Source: Candidatus Bathyarchaeota archaeon (GTDB lineage: Archaea; Thermoproteota; Bathyarchaeia; Bathyarchaeales; Bathycorpusculaceae). From it: DNA of 64,000 bases. The notes below the pieces were generated by a model. It saw only the letters and a program-made list of their open reading frames with translations, had not been told where the DNA came from and ran no database searches. This document shows, piece after piece, positions 24,944-33,462 of the stretch. Each line of letters opens with the position of its first letter. Within the stretch, counting starts at the first letter, position 1. The DNA is taken from positions 62,001 to 126,000 of the forward strand of contig JAOULW010000001.1 of NCBI GenBank assembly GCA_029881805.1, written 5' to 3'. The translations under genes and the position numbers were made by a program.

Positions 24944-25231
24944 CTAAAAAGTACATTGACAAGGTGAGCGTTTACACTTTGGGCACTCATTATCATACTT
25001 CTTAAGGGCTGCTTTTTCAAGATCTATGTTAATAATGTTTCCCAGTGAAGCCAACCATGCGATGACGTCGGCAAACTCGTTTTCTAACGTCTCTTTGTCA
25101 TTAGATTTCAGAACTTGACCCAGTTCTTTAACTTCATCCACAAGCCAATCATATGTTCCTTCTATTCCGCGGTTAATATCTCTGTGAAAATATAAGCGTC
25201 GCATTAGTTCTTGGAACTCGCGTATGCGCAA
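24944..25231 (-). CDS. MazG-like nucleotide pyrophosphohydrolase, 95 aa
   Basis: All-alpha NTP pyrophosphatase. The metal-binding pattern EVKELGQ ... ENEFADVIAWLASL matches MazG/dUTPase-like helices (ExxE...ExxD). A short C-terminal tail adds four cysteines (CPKCKRSPCQC), possibly a zinc knuckle, which is an unusual addition. I start at TTG 25231 because GAGGTG lies six bases before it; GTG 25238-25240 overlaps that site. Such enzymes remove non-canonical or excess NTPs. The enzyme's substrate cannot be read from the sequence. Confidence 0.85.
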   Translation of the reverse strand: MRIREFQELMRRLYFHRDINRGIEGTYDWLVDEVKELGQVLKSNDKETLENEFADVIAWLASLGNIINIDLEKAALKKYDNECPKCKRSPCQCTF

Positions 25232-25329
25232 ACTTTGCACCTCATTTTTGAAGATAGATGCACCTACTTAAAGAAGAAGGTCTGTTTTCCAATCACATAC
25301 ACCACTTTCACTGCTTGTTTTTCCACTTA

Positions 25330-25912
25330 TTAAGTATTTAATCTGCCAATGTGTCTATTGTCTTTAACCACTTCATCCTCCATTAATGTTCCGTATATGG
25401 AGTCTTGACCACACTCAGCGGGTTGCGACAATTTCGCTGATAGTGGATGCTTGCAGTTATTGTGGTCTAGAATGATCTTGTGATGTGCAAGGTCACCACC
25501 TGCTGAAATATTCCCTACTACGATTAATGCCACAATCTTGTCTAGTAGCTTCTTTTTGGATTCTTCGTGCCTTTTGATTATTCCTTGTCTTCTTCCTGCA
25601 AAAGCATAATATAAACTTGCGACTCTGCAGCCGTACGTTGGGACTGCAATCACAGTAATATCAGATGATTTCATTTCCTATAAATTCTTGAGACGTCGTC
25701 CTAAATCGAGGACTCTTCACAGGTGCCTCTCAATTCATGAGCGGAACATTGATAATCACAATGGCCACATGGCCTTATCTCATTTTCGTACGCGTTGATA
25801 CGCTTGTTTCGAACCCTTGTTCCTTCAGTTTTCTCAAAACATATTCTACGCAATTTATGTAATTGCCCTTTCCTTTCGGCGCTAAATATTATCCCTAAGA
25901 CCGTCGTGCCTG
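25330..25912 (-). pseudogene. Decayed iron-sulfur flavoprotein / NADPH-dependent FMN reductase
   Basis: Pieces of one flavodoxin-fold protein are visible in order on the minus strand but in different frames: LGIIFSAERKG at about 25900, NCVEYVLRKLKEQGFETS, INAYENEIRPCGHCDYQC (the cysteine motif of iron-sulfur flavoproteins), a stop, DDVSRIYRK, another stop, then an open frame from 25674 (SSDITVIAVPTYGCRVASLYYAFAGR) to 25330. At least three frame changes and one in-frame stop separate them, and there is no start codon before the first piece. This is a genuine pseudogene rather than one sequencing error. It lies directly behind glyA. Confidence 0.8.
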
Positions 25913-25918
25913 TCCGCT

Positions 25919-27244
25919 TTAGCGGATTTTTATGTATTTGTAGGCTTCCGTTGAATTTTCAAAGCAGTAGTGCACTTTTTGGTAATCTTTTCGAAACTTT
26001 TCCACATCCGCCTTTACCTTTTCCAATGGCTCCTTGTTCATTATAGCTCGTCTGATGAATTCTGCTATTTCAGTCATCTCGGACTCTTTCATTCCAAGCC
26101 TTGTGATTTCTGAAACACCAAGTCTTATGCCGCCTGGGTGCATGAAATGTCTTCCTTCTTTGATGTCCCAAGGTAGCAAGTTTCTGTTTATTATTATGTT
26201 TGCTTTCTCCAATGTCTCCTCGATTGTGCCTCCGTCACCGTGTTTTATTATGTCTATCAAGAGTACATGGGATTTCGTGAAGCCCTTATGTTCTGCTAGA
26301 ACATTGAACCCTCTCTCGTAAAGTGCTTGACCCAACGCTTTGGCATTTTTAACTATCTGACTTGTGTATTCTTTTCCAAATTCAAGCATTTCTGCACATG
26401 CTATTGTAACGCCCGCAACAGCATGCAAATGGTGATTGCTCACCATACCTGGAAACGTTGCTCGCTTTATCTTGTCACTATATTTATCCCATGATAGAAC
26501 TCCACCGTGTTGGGGTCCAAAAAATGTTTTATGGGTGCTTAAGCTGACGACGTCTGCTCCTTCTTTCAGAGGGTCTTGGAATTGCTTTCCGGCAATTAAA
26601 CCAGCGACATGTGCTGCATCATATCCCACTGTTCCATTTACCGCATGTATTGTTTCTGTCAATTCTTTGACTGGATGTGGAAATGGGAAAACACTGGCGC
26701 CAAACATAACAAGTTTTGGCGGTCTCCCATCAGCCGCTAGTTTGCTGATTCTCTCTTTTGCCCTGTCAACATCTATGTTTAGCTCTTTGTAATCCAGTGG
26801 CAGATATTCAACGACTAAACCGCGAACTGCTCCAGCAGTTCCACCCAGCTCCTTCTTGCCTGTTGTGATGTGTCCTCCGCATGGAATAGACAAAGCCATC
26901 ATAGTGTCGCCTGGCTCTGTAAAGGCTGCATACAAAACTAGGTTTGCAACAACACCTGAGATTGGTCTGACATCTACGAATTCCGCGTTAAAGAGTCTCT
27001 TCATAAGCTCGATACATTTAAACTCCACTTGGTCTATGAAGCGACAGCCTGCGTAAACACGTTCTCCAGGCCACCCCTCTGCGTAGCGGTTTCCAAAATC
27101 TGTTATGATAGCTTCGCGTACAGCTGGACTTGGAGTGTTTTCGCTTGCGATAAGTGGGATGCATTTCTGAAACCATCTATGATGTTGTTGGAGAAGGTTA
27201 AACACGTTGTTATACTCGTCTTTGCCAGTTGGCACAGCAAACAA
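25919..27244 (-). CDS. glyA: Serine hydroxymethyltransferase
   Basis: PLP enzyme that interconverts serine and glycine and loads one-carbon units onto a tetrahydropterin. The PLP lysine is Lys239 in SLSTHKTFFGPQHG. Other signatures are LIASENTPSP near residue 31, NRYAEGWPGERVYAG, Asp209/His212 in GYDAAHVAGLI, and HPGGIRLGVSEITR near the C-terminus. 441 residues is typical for archaea. The start may be TTG 27244 or GTG 27232, the latter with GAGG nine bases before. It is divergent from the Sec61-beta gene. Confidence 0.97.
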   Translation of the reverse strand: MFAVPTGKDEYNNVFNLLQQHHRWFQKCIPLIASENTPSPAVREAIITDFGNRYAEGWPGERVYAGCRFIDQVEFKCIELMKRLFNAEFVDVRPISGVVANLVLYAAFTEPGDTMMALSIPCGGHITTGKKELGGTAGAVRGLVVEYLPLDYKELNIDVDRAKERISKLAADGRPPKLVMFGASVFPFPHPVKELTETIHAVNGTVGYDAAHVAGLIAGKQFQDPLKEGADVVSLSTHKTFFGPQHGGVLSWDKYSDKIKRATFPGMVSNHHLHAVAGVTIACAEMLEFGKEYTSQIVKNAKALGQALYERGFNVLAEHKGFTKSHVLLIDIIKHGDGGTIEETLEKANIIINRNLLPWDIKEGRHFMHPGGIRLGVSEITRLGMKESEMTEIAEFIRRAIMNKEPLEKVKADVEKFRKDYQKVHYCFENSTEAYKYIKIR

Positions 27245-27356
27245 CCTCTTGCATCAATTATCATCAATTCAAAATAAAAACTCTTTCGAAGTGGCATAAC
27301 ATTAATAACAGGGGAAAACAAACAGAATAAACTGCAAAGGAGATGGGGGCTCTGAT

Positions 27357-27524
27357 ATGAGCAGAAGAAAAAAAGAGAAGTCGGGGCCAATGCCTGCTGC
27401 AAGCGCAGGATTGCTCAGATTCTTCGAAGAAGAAACCGAGGGGGTCAAGGTTAGACCAGAAATACTTGTAAGTCTGGCAATAGCCCTAATCATTGTATGC
27501 GCTCTTGCACAAGTGTTCTTTTAG
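27357..27524 (+). CDS. secG: Preprotein translocase Sec61-beta subunit, 55 aa
   Basis: A 55-residue protein with a basic N-terminus (MSRRKKEKSGPMPAASAG), the family motif GLLRFFEEE, a VRPEILV segment and one C-terminal membrane helix (SLAIALIIVCALAQVFF). This is the archaeal Sec61-beta/SecG layout: a tail-anchored accessory subunit of the SecYE channel. Length and motif order are typical. ATG 27357 is preceded by GGAGATGGGGG. It is divergent from glyA and converges with the Sm-like gene. Confidence 0.86.
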   Translation: MSRRKKEKSGPMPAASAGLLRFFEEETEGVKVRPEILVSLAIALIIVCALAQVFF

Positions 27525-27532
27525 AATTGTAA

Positions 27533-27823
27533 TTATTGACGACGAGAAGATGCATGCATAACTTCTAATCGCTGAACAGAGTTAAGGTGAACGAATATTT
27601 CACTTCTTTCTTCTCTGCTTGCAACTTGCGGTATGGGCTGAGCGATAGTCGCACGCAGTATAACGGCTTCGGCATTTGAAAGCCATATTCCTGCAGGTTC
27701 GCGGGTCACAGCAACCAATATTCCCTCGAAACCATAAGAGGGATCCAAAATCACACGTATTTGCTTACCTAAATTCTTCTCTAACATGTGGAATATTGTT
27801 GGGGGTAAGTTCTGCTCTGGCAT
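27533..27823 (-). CDS. Small Sm-like-fold protein, 96 aa (tentative)
   Basis: The middle (LGKQIRVILDPSYGFEGILVAV, then IWLSNAEAVILRA, then EIFVHLNSVQRLEV) has the strand pattern of an Sm fold: a strand pair with a central Gly, a second hydrophobic pair and a late strand. An N-terminal helix (TIFHMLEKNLG) also fits. The classical Sm1/Sm2 residues are not clear, so the assignment is tentative. It is only nine bases from the Sec61-beta stop, on the opposite strand. An Sm-like RNA-binding role is inference. Confidence 0.6.
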   Translation of the reverse strand: MPEQNLPPTIFHMLEKNLGKQIRVILDPSYGFEGILVAVTREPAGIWLSNAEAVILRATIAQPIPQVASREERSEIFVHLNSVQRLEVMHASSRRQ

Positions 27824-28082
27824 GAGACTCGCAAAACTCTATAATTGTAACTTTAAAGATAAAACAGTTGCCCTTTCCAAAGTATCATGTTACCTACGTC
27901 GAAATAGCGCTCACGGCACTTTTTCGCCTTTCATTTCTCAGTTTTCGTGTCAAAACCGGATGGTAGCCTTATGTAGCAATTGTTCGAAGCATGTTTCTCT
28001 TCTCCCAATAGTTATTCCAAAATTCACGACAATTTTAATATGCCTAAGCTTCATTTAGAGAATCTGCTCGAGTGGATGATAC

Positions 28083-29903
28083 GTGGCTACTGAAGGTTCA
28101 TTAAGTCAGTCTATGGATAAGGCAGTTAAGCGCTATTCGTCACTATTTAAACTTCCTTCGTACAGAAGAACAACTTCCCTTTTGGCGTTAATTTGCTTGG
28201 GCGGCGGCTTATTTCCTGCGATAATCCTTTTTCCTTCCTTTGAAAGATTAATCGATGGATTATTTTTCGGTTTTTCCTTGTTTTTTGCGAATCTGATTAT
28301 TGATTACATTGTGAGTATGGTGGTTTTAAGAGAAGACCCACTCTACGATTTGCGGAGAACAGCGGCGCTTTCACTATTTTGCTGGGCTTTGTGGCTTTTC
28401 TTCATTCTTGTAGGTGTAGCTATTGCTACAGAATTCGGTTTATCATGGTGGGTTAAATCATGTCTATTAGGCTTTTCAACAGTGCTGATCTTTCGCTTAG
28501 TAGTAATCTACTCAACATCATCGCTAAACTACAAACGACTTTTCGTAGCCTCCATTCTTCAACCGTTCTTCTGCATAATACCTTTTCCAATGTTTTGGGC
28601 TGGAATAAACTATCCTGTCACCTGGTCTATGTTTCTCTTCTTAATCGTTTCACTAGTTATAGGTCTTCTCTCGGGATCCTTCTTTGTTCTTCTCATAAAC
28701 CGTGTCGGTGAACAAACGCTTGGAGTTTTGTCCTTTTCTCTTTTTAAAGCGTTTCTGCTCAACTGGGTTGTCGATTTGAATGCTCCCTTTGAGGAATTGC
28801 TTGAAAAGTTAGGTGAAAAGAAAGATGTTGAAGTTTCCTTGATAAAATTTGGCTTTTCTAAGCCTAAAGCAGTCATGGTTGTTCCTTCAGTCCATCCTGG
28901 ACCATTCAAAAACGTGGGAAGCAGTCTTTTGCCTTCAATGCTTAAATCCGCTTTAGAAAAGGAACTAAAATGTGATGTGGGGGTTCCCCACGGTTTGCTT
29001 GGTCACGAATTTGATCTGGCTTCACAACTTCAAAACCAAAAAATAGTAAACTGTACAATCGAACGTGCGAATTTCGAGACTCATGAAGCAAAGGCAACAC
29101 CCTTTACGAAACTTGACAATGGTTTTGCCACAGCATGTTGTCAAATTTTCGGCAAATCCGCTTTCATTTCATTCACACTTGCGCCCAAGACCACCGAGGA
29201 TCTACCATCAGAATTAGGTTTTTATGTTCGTCAAGAAGCAGAAAAGCATGGGCTTTCCTGCTGCGTAATTGTAAATGCGCATAACAGCATTGATGGAAAA
29301 ACAAACATACACGAAGCACTAGACTCATTGAGGGCTGTAGCGATTGCTTGCTTAGAAAAGACATTTTCTCAAAAACAGTTGCCTTTTAAGGTCGGCGCTG
29401 CAACCGTTATCCCTGACGAATTTGGCCCGAAAGATGGTATTGGACCGGGAGGCATTACCGTAATCGTGGTTGAGGTTGGTGAACAGAAAACTGCTTATGT
29501 GGTTATCGACGGCAACAATATGATTTCTGGACTACGGGAAAAAATTCTTTTAGCTCTTCATTCATTAGGAATTGATGAAGGCGAGATTTTTACGACAGAT
29601 ACGCACTCGGTAAATGCTATAATATTAAACGAACGTGGTTACCACCCAATCGGTGAAGCTATACCGCATGAGAATTTAGTTAAATATATCAAAGAGGCAA
29701 CACTTACTGCTATATCTAGTCTGGAACGTACAAACGTTGCATGTTACAGTATAACAATTCCTGACGTGAAGGTTATTGGAGAAAAAAAGCTTGAAACTCT
29801 ATGTCTACTCATAGATAGAGCTCTTCAAAAAGCAAAGAACGCGTTTGTCCCAATTTTCGCGGCAAGTGGGCTCCTTCTAATGTTGTTTCTGATGTTTTTA
29901 TAA
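28083..29903 (+). CDS. DUF2070 family membrane protein, 606 aa
   Basis: The N-terminal 245 residues contain about six or seven membrane helices (for example LLALICLGGGLFPAIIL, LFCWALWLFFILVGVAIA). A large soluble domain follows (about 255-585) with VPSVHPGPFKNVGSSLLP, VIVNAHNSIDG and TTDTHSVNAI, rich in conserved His and Asp, and a final helix (FAASGLLLMLFLMFL). This is the archaeal DUF2070 architecture. The HPGPF and DTHSVN motifs suggest a metal-dependent activity, but none is proven. Start GTG 28083; ATG 28113 is an alternative. It stands alone between the Sm-like gene and the por operon. Confidence 0.9.
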   Translation: MATEGSLSQSMDKAVKRYSSLFKLPSYRRTTSLLALICLGGGLFPAIILFPSFERLIDGLFFGFSLFFANLIIDYIVSMVVLREDPLYDLRRTAALSLFCWALWLFFILVGVAIATEFGLSWWVKSCLLGFSTVLIFRLVVIYSTSSLNYKRLFVASILQPFFCIIPFPMFWAGINYPVTWSMFLFLIVSLVIGLLSGSFFVLLINRVGEQTLGVLSFSLFKAFLLNWVVDLNAPFEELLEKLGEKKDVEVSLIKFGFSKPKAVMVVPSVHPGPFKNVGSSLLPSMLKSALEKELKCDVGVPHGLLGHEFDLASQLQNQKIVNCTIERANFETHEAKATPFTKLDNGFATACCQIFGKSAFISFTLAPKTTEDLPSELGFYVRQEAEKHGLSCCVIVNAHNSIDGKTNIHEALDSLRAVAIACLEKTFSQKQLPFKVGAATVIPDEFGPKDGIGPGGITVIVVEVGEQKTAYVVIDGNNMISGLREKILLALHSLGIDEGEIFTTDTHSVNAIILNERGYHPIGEAIPHENLVKYIKEATLTAISSLERTNVACYSITIPDVKVIGEKKLETLCLLIDRALQKAKNAFVPIFAASGLLLMLFLMFL

Positions 29904-29961
29904 GCGAACACTAATAAAGACGAAACATTCACCTTTTAATTTCTCATAGAAGGGAGAGCCT

Positions 29962-30531
29962 GTGCTTAAAGAGATTAGGATTCATGGGCGCGGTGGACAA
30001 GGCAGTGTCACTGCTGCGGAACTGTTGGCGCATGCCGCCTTCATTGAGAAAAAATGGGTCCAAGCTTTTCCATACTTCGGTGCTGAGCGGCGCGGCGCCC
30101 CTGTGAAGGCGTTTGCAAGGATAAGCGACGAGCCTATACTTGTACACAGTCAAGTATACAATCCTGATTATGTAATAGTGCTTGATCATCTCATTTACAA
30201 AGTTGTGGATGTCACCGAAGGTTTGAAAAAAAACGGAGTAATAATCTTAAATACAACGAAAAGACCAATAGAAGTAGACTTGGAAGGTTGGCGACTCGCC
30301 ACAGTCGATGCCACAGGAATAGCTCTTGAACTTAACTTGCTTGTTGCTGGATCACCCATTGTTAACACTTCAATTGTTGGAGCGTTTGCCAAAGCAACAA
30401 ATGAAGTTAAGCTGACAAGTGTTTTAAAAGCCATAAAGGAAACATGGACCGGCGGTGCTGGTGAGAAAAATGCTAGGGCAGCGGAACTGGCGTATGAACG
30501 TCTAGTAAAAGAATGGGATGGTGAGGATTGA
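29962..30531 (+). CDS. porG: Pyruvate (2-oxoacid):ferredoxin oxidoreductase, gamma subunit
   Basis: First gene of a four-gene operon in the order gamma, delta, alpha, beta. The gamma signature is IRIHGRGGQGSVTAAELLA near residue 5, then PYFGAERRGAPVKAF and LVAGSPIVNTSIVGAFA. With the other subunits it oxidises pyruvate plus CoA to acetyl-CoA and reduces ferredoxin, or runs in the carbon-fixing direction. GTG 29962 follows GGGAG at good spacing. Its stop overlaps the start of the delta gene. Substrate could be another 2-oxoacid; pyruvate is the usual choice for this organisation. Confidence 0.95.
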   Translation: MLKEIRIHGRGGQGSVTAAELLAHAAFIEKKWVQAFPYFGAERRGAPVKAFARISDEPILVHSQVYNPDYVIVLDHLIYKVVDVTEGLKKNGVIILNTTKRPIEVDLEGWRLATVDATGIALELNLLVAGSPIVNTSIVGAFAKATNEVKLTSVLKAIKETWTGGAGEKNARAAELAYERLVKEWDGED

Positions 30532-30815
30532 TGAGTAGCTCCTTGAAATCTCGTAAAGAAATGCCTCTTACGCCGCTATCTTCTCCATCGGTCGGTAGCA
30601 TGGGAAAAACAGGGTCTTGGAGAACTTTCCGCCCAGAGGTTGATAATTCAAAGTGCACACGATGCACCATTTGCTGGATTTATTGCCCAGACGCAGCTAT
30701 AACCAGGCAGGATGATGACTCTCCAAAAATAGACTACGACTACTGTAAAGGCTGTGGTATATGCGCCAATGAATGTCCGGTTAAAGCAATAACTATGGAA
30801 AGGGAGGAAGGGTAA
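30531..30815 (+). CDS. porD: Pyruvate:ferredoxin oxidoreductase, delta subunit (2[4Fe-4S] ferredoxin)
   Basis: The N-terminus (to about residue 45) is a linker with GKTGSWRTFRPEVD, typical of PorD. Then come two [4Fe-4S] motifs, CTRCTICWIYCP and CKGCGICANECP, each with the fourth cysteine followed by Pro. It carries electrons from the catalytic subunits to ferredoxin. ATG 30531 overlaps the porG stop (TGATG), with GGTGAGG just before, showing translational coupling. The alpha gene follows immediately. Confidence 0.96.
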   Translation: MSSSLKSRKEMPLTPLSSPSVGSMGKTGSWRTFRPEVDNSKCTRCTICWIYCPDAAITRQDDDSPKIDYDYCKGCGICANECPVKAITMEREEG

Positions 30816-31994
30816 ATGGCACAAATGATAATTGACACAGCAAATCATATAACAGGATACGCCGCGAGAGCGGCAAGAGTCAAAGTTGTCGCTGCGTACC
30901 CCATAACCCCCCAAACAACCATCGTTGAAAAAATAGCCGAATTCGCCGAAAGCGGGAAGATGGACGTTGAATATATTCGTGTGGAATCCGAGCACAGTGC
31001 CATGGTAGCATGCATAGGAGCTGCAGCGGCAGGAGCGAGAGCCTTCACAGCCACATCTGCCCATGGCTTGGCACTCATGCACGAAGCTTTGCATTGGGCT
31101 TCTGGCTCGCGCCTGCCTATAGTGATGGCTGTTGTTAACCGTGCAATGGGGGCTCCTTGGAGCATTTGGTCGGATTTCAGCGACTCGCTTTCTCAGCGGG
31201 ACACTGGGTGGATGCAGTTTTATTGCGCTGATAATCAAGAGGTTTTTGATACAGTAATTCAAGCGTACAGACTTTGTGAGGACGGACAAGTCTTTCTACC
31301 GGCCATGGTCTGCCTTGAGGGCTTTATTCTATCACACACGTATATGCCTGTAAAAATCCCAGATCAGGACAAGATTGATGGTTTTCTACCATCATACAAA
31401 TCAGGATGGATTTTGGACGTCAATCGCCCTGTGTCTCACGCAAATCTCGTCTCGCCGGAATGGTACATGGAGTTTCGTTACATGATTCAGAGCGCCATGG
31501 AAAATGCTAAACGGATTATCCCGGAAATCGATAGGGAGTATGGCAAAATCTTTGGGTTTGAATATGGTGGTCTAATCGAGAAATACAAGTGTGAAGACGC
31601 AGATTTAATACTGCTCACAATGGGAACAATGGGTAGCGACGCTAAAATAGCCGTGGATCAGCTGCGCAAAGAAGGACTGAAAGTGGGTTCCGCACGAGTT
31701 CGAGTTTTTCGCCCATTTCCAGTGGAACAAATAAGAAAGCTTTCAGAGCAAGCACAGATGCTTGCGACGATAGATCGCCACATATCCTTTGGAATGGAAG
31801 GTTTTCTCGCTACAGAGACTAAGGCTTCTATTTTCAGTCTGAAAGACCCGCCTTTAGTTGCTGGCTTTATTGCCGGTTTAGGAGGAAGAGATGTGACCTC
31901 TAAAACGATCGAAGAAATTGCCAAGAAGTCAATAAAATGGATGCGCCTTGGACGGGTGGAGAAAGAAACTGAATGGATTGATTTGAGGGAGTGA
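30816..31994 (+). CDS. porA: Pyruvate:ferredoxin oxidoreductase, alpha subunit
   Basis: Alpha subunit with the YPITPQTTIVEKIAE motif (pyrimidine-end contact to thiamine diphosphate), VESEHSAMVACIGAAAAGARAFTATSAHGLALM, and the C-terminal transketolase-like domain (ADLILLTMGTMGSDAKIAVD). It is 392 residues, normal. It begins directly behind porD (GGGAGGAAGG upstream) and its stop overlaps the start of porB (GTGA). The intact ESEHS and TSAHG loops support an active enzyme. Confidence 0.96.
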   Translation: MAQMIIDTANHITGYAARAARVKVVAAYPITPQTTIVEKIAEFAESGKMDVEYIRVESEHSAMVACIGAAAAGARAFTATSAHGLALMHEALHWASGSRLPIVMAVVNRAMGAPWSIWSDFSDSLSQRDTGWMQFYCADNQEVFDTVIQAYRLCEDGQVFLPAMVCLEGFILSHTYMPVKIPDQDKIDGFLPSYKSGWILDVNRPVSHANLVSPEWYMEFRYMIQSAMENAKRIIPEIDREYGKIFGFEYGGLIEKYKCEDADLILLTMGTMGSDAKIAVDQLRKEGLKVGSARVRVFRPFPVEQIRKLSEQAQMLATIDRHISFGMEGFLATETKASIFSLKDPPLVAGFIAGLGGRDVTSKTIEEIAKKSIKWMRLGRVEKETEWIDLRE

Positions 31995-32926
31995 AAGAGA
32001 TAGTGACGATAAAAGAGCTTTCTAAAGAAGAATATCTGCTTAAAGGGCATGCTGCGTGTGCGGGCTGTGGACCATCTATTGCGCTTCGCTTGCTCTTTAA
32101 AGCGCTAGGAAACAATGTCATTCTAGTAGTTCCAGCGTGTTGCACAACGGTGATTCAGGGAACTTACCCGTATACTTCTTTTGCGGTTCCCCTTCAAAAC
32201 ATATTATTTGAATCTACTGCAGCCGCTGCTTCAGGAATTGTTGCTGCGTTGCGTCAAAGAAAACTGGAAGGTACGACAGTTGTCGGCTGGGCTGGGGACG
32301 GTGGGACCGTCGACATTGGTATTCAAGCCTTGTCTGGAGCCGCAGAGAGAAAAACCGACTTTATCTATATCTGCTACGATAACGAGGCTTATGGCAATAC
32401 AGGAATGCAACGAAGCGGAGCAACACCATACGGCGCTTGGACCACCACAACACCCTCTGGCAAGAGAGAGCGAAAGAAAGACATGCCATTAATCATGGCG
32501 GCTCATCGAATACTTTATGTAGCAACGGCTTGTCCATCCTTTCCGATAGATTTTGTAAATAAGCTTAGAAAAGCTAAGGATATTGAGGGAACAAAGTATA
32601 TTCACATTCTGACACCCTGTCCGACTGGTTGGCGATATGATACTAGCAAAACCGTTGAGCTAGGACGCCTTGCCGTACAGACTGGTTTATGGGCACTTTA
32701 TGAAATTGAATATGGAAAGTTTAAACTCAATCCTCCAAGCGATCGACTAGTCGATGAAGCTAAACGTAAGCCGATTAAGGAGTATTTGACTCTGCAGGGT
32801 AGATTTCGCAACTTAACCGAAGAAGACATTGGACAAATTCAGAAATGGGTTGATGAAGACTGGGAGCGATACCGTAAATTAACATCAAACAGTACGTCTG
32901 ATTCCACACTGTACGGAAAAACATAA
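31991..32926 (+). CDS. porB: Pyruvate:ferredoxin oxidoreductase, beta subunit
   Basis: Binds thiamine diphosphate diphosphate and a [4Fe-4S] cluster. HAACAGCGPSIALR gives the CxxC pair; a further cysteine lies in VPACCTT and another in TACPSF. GWAGDGGTVDIGIQALSGA is the Mg-ThDP motif (GDG...), and YDNEAYGNTGMQRSGATPYGAWTT is the usual substrate-side loop. GTG 31991 overlaps the porA stop. It is the last gene of the operon; the next transcription unit (alba) begins 73 bases later with its own TATA-like TATGATATAG. Confidence 0.96.
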   Translation: MKEIVTIKELSKEEYLLKGHAACAGCGPSIALRLLFKALGNNVILVVPACCTTVIQGTYPYTSFAVPLQNILFESTAAAASGIVAALRQRKLEGTTVVGWAGDGGTVDIGIQALSGAAERKTDFIYICYDNEAYGNTGMQRSGATPYGAWTTTTPSGKRERKKDMPLIMAAHRILYVATACPSFPIDFVNKLRKAKDIEGTKYIHILTPCPTGWRYDTSKTVELGRLAVQTGLWALYEIEYGKFKLNPPSDRLVDEAKRKPIKEYLTLQGRFRNLTEEDIGQIQKWVDEDWERYRKLTSNSTSDSTLYGKT

Positions 32927-32999
32927 GAAGCGCAAGAGATTATGATATAGTCTGCTTTGCGATACCATCAATCTTTCAACTAAGAAAGGGAGGTAGAAC

Positions 33000-33337
33000 A
33001 TGACCGAAGAAAAACATAAGAAGGCAGCTCCGGAAAAGTCAAAGAAAGTTGCACGAACTACACTGACCAATAACAACGTTGTGTTTATTGGCAAAAAGCA
33101 CTGATGAACTACGTTGTTGCTTGCCTAACCTTCTTTAATTCTGGTGTAAAGAAAGTTGTTGTAAAGGCAAGAGGGCGAGCGATTAGCAGGACCGTCGACA
33201 CTGTCGAGCTGTTAAGAAGGGCTTTTATGAAGGACTTACACCTGCAAGGAATCGACATATGCACAGAAGAGGTCACAAGAATCGAAGGACAAAAGGCAAA
33301 TGTCTCAGCCATTGAGATTACAGTAACTAAACCGTAA
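33000..33337 (+). pseudogene. albA: Alba chromatin protein, interrupted by a one-base frameshift at about 33100
   Basis: ATG 33000 has the Shine-Dalgarno GGGAGGTAGAAC. The first frame gives a Lys/Ala-rich N-terminus and NNNVVFIGKKH, then stops at 33103-33105. The next frame (ATG 33104) continues exactly where Alba continues: MNYVVACLTFFNSGVKKVVVKARGRAIS, then AVDTVELLRR-like sequence and VSAIEITVTKP. In intact Alba, IGKKPVMNY is one strand, so one base is missing between GKKH and MNY (CACTGATG instead of CACnTGATG). Alba is a near-universal DNA/RNA-binding protein in this group, so either a base-calling error or translational reinitiation at the overlapping TGATG must be considered before calling it dead. 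Confidence 0.88.
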
Positions 33338-33412
33338 CATGTCTTCTTTCCAGTGCGGATCAGAGTGCTAATCTGGATTTCTCATGTTATTTTCTACGGA
33401 TGGGTATAGGTA

Positions 33413-33423
33413 GCTATATAAAA
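33413..33423 (+). promoter_or_regulatory. TATA box for the class III aminotransferase
   Basis: GCTATATAAAA lies about 40 bases upstream of ATG 33463. This is one of the best TATA matches in the window and marks an independent transcription unit. Confidence 0.6.
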
Positions 33424-33462
33424 CCGTCTTTTTTAATCGTTAATCCCCTTAGGTGATCCGAG

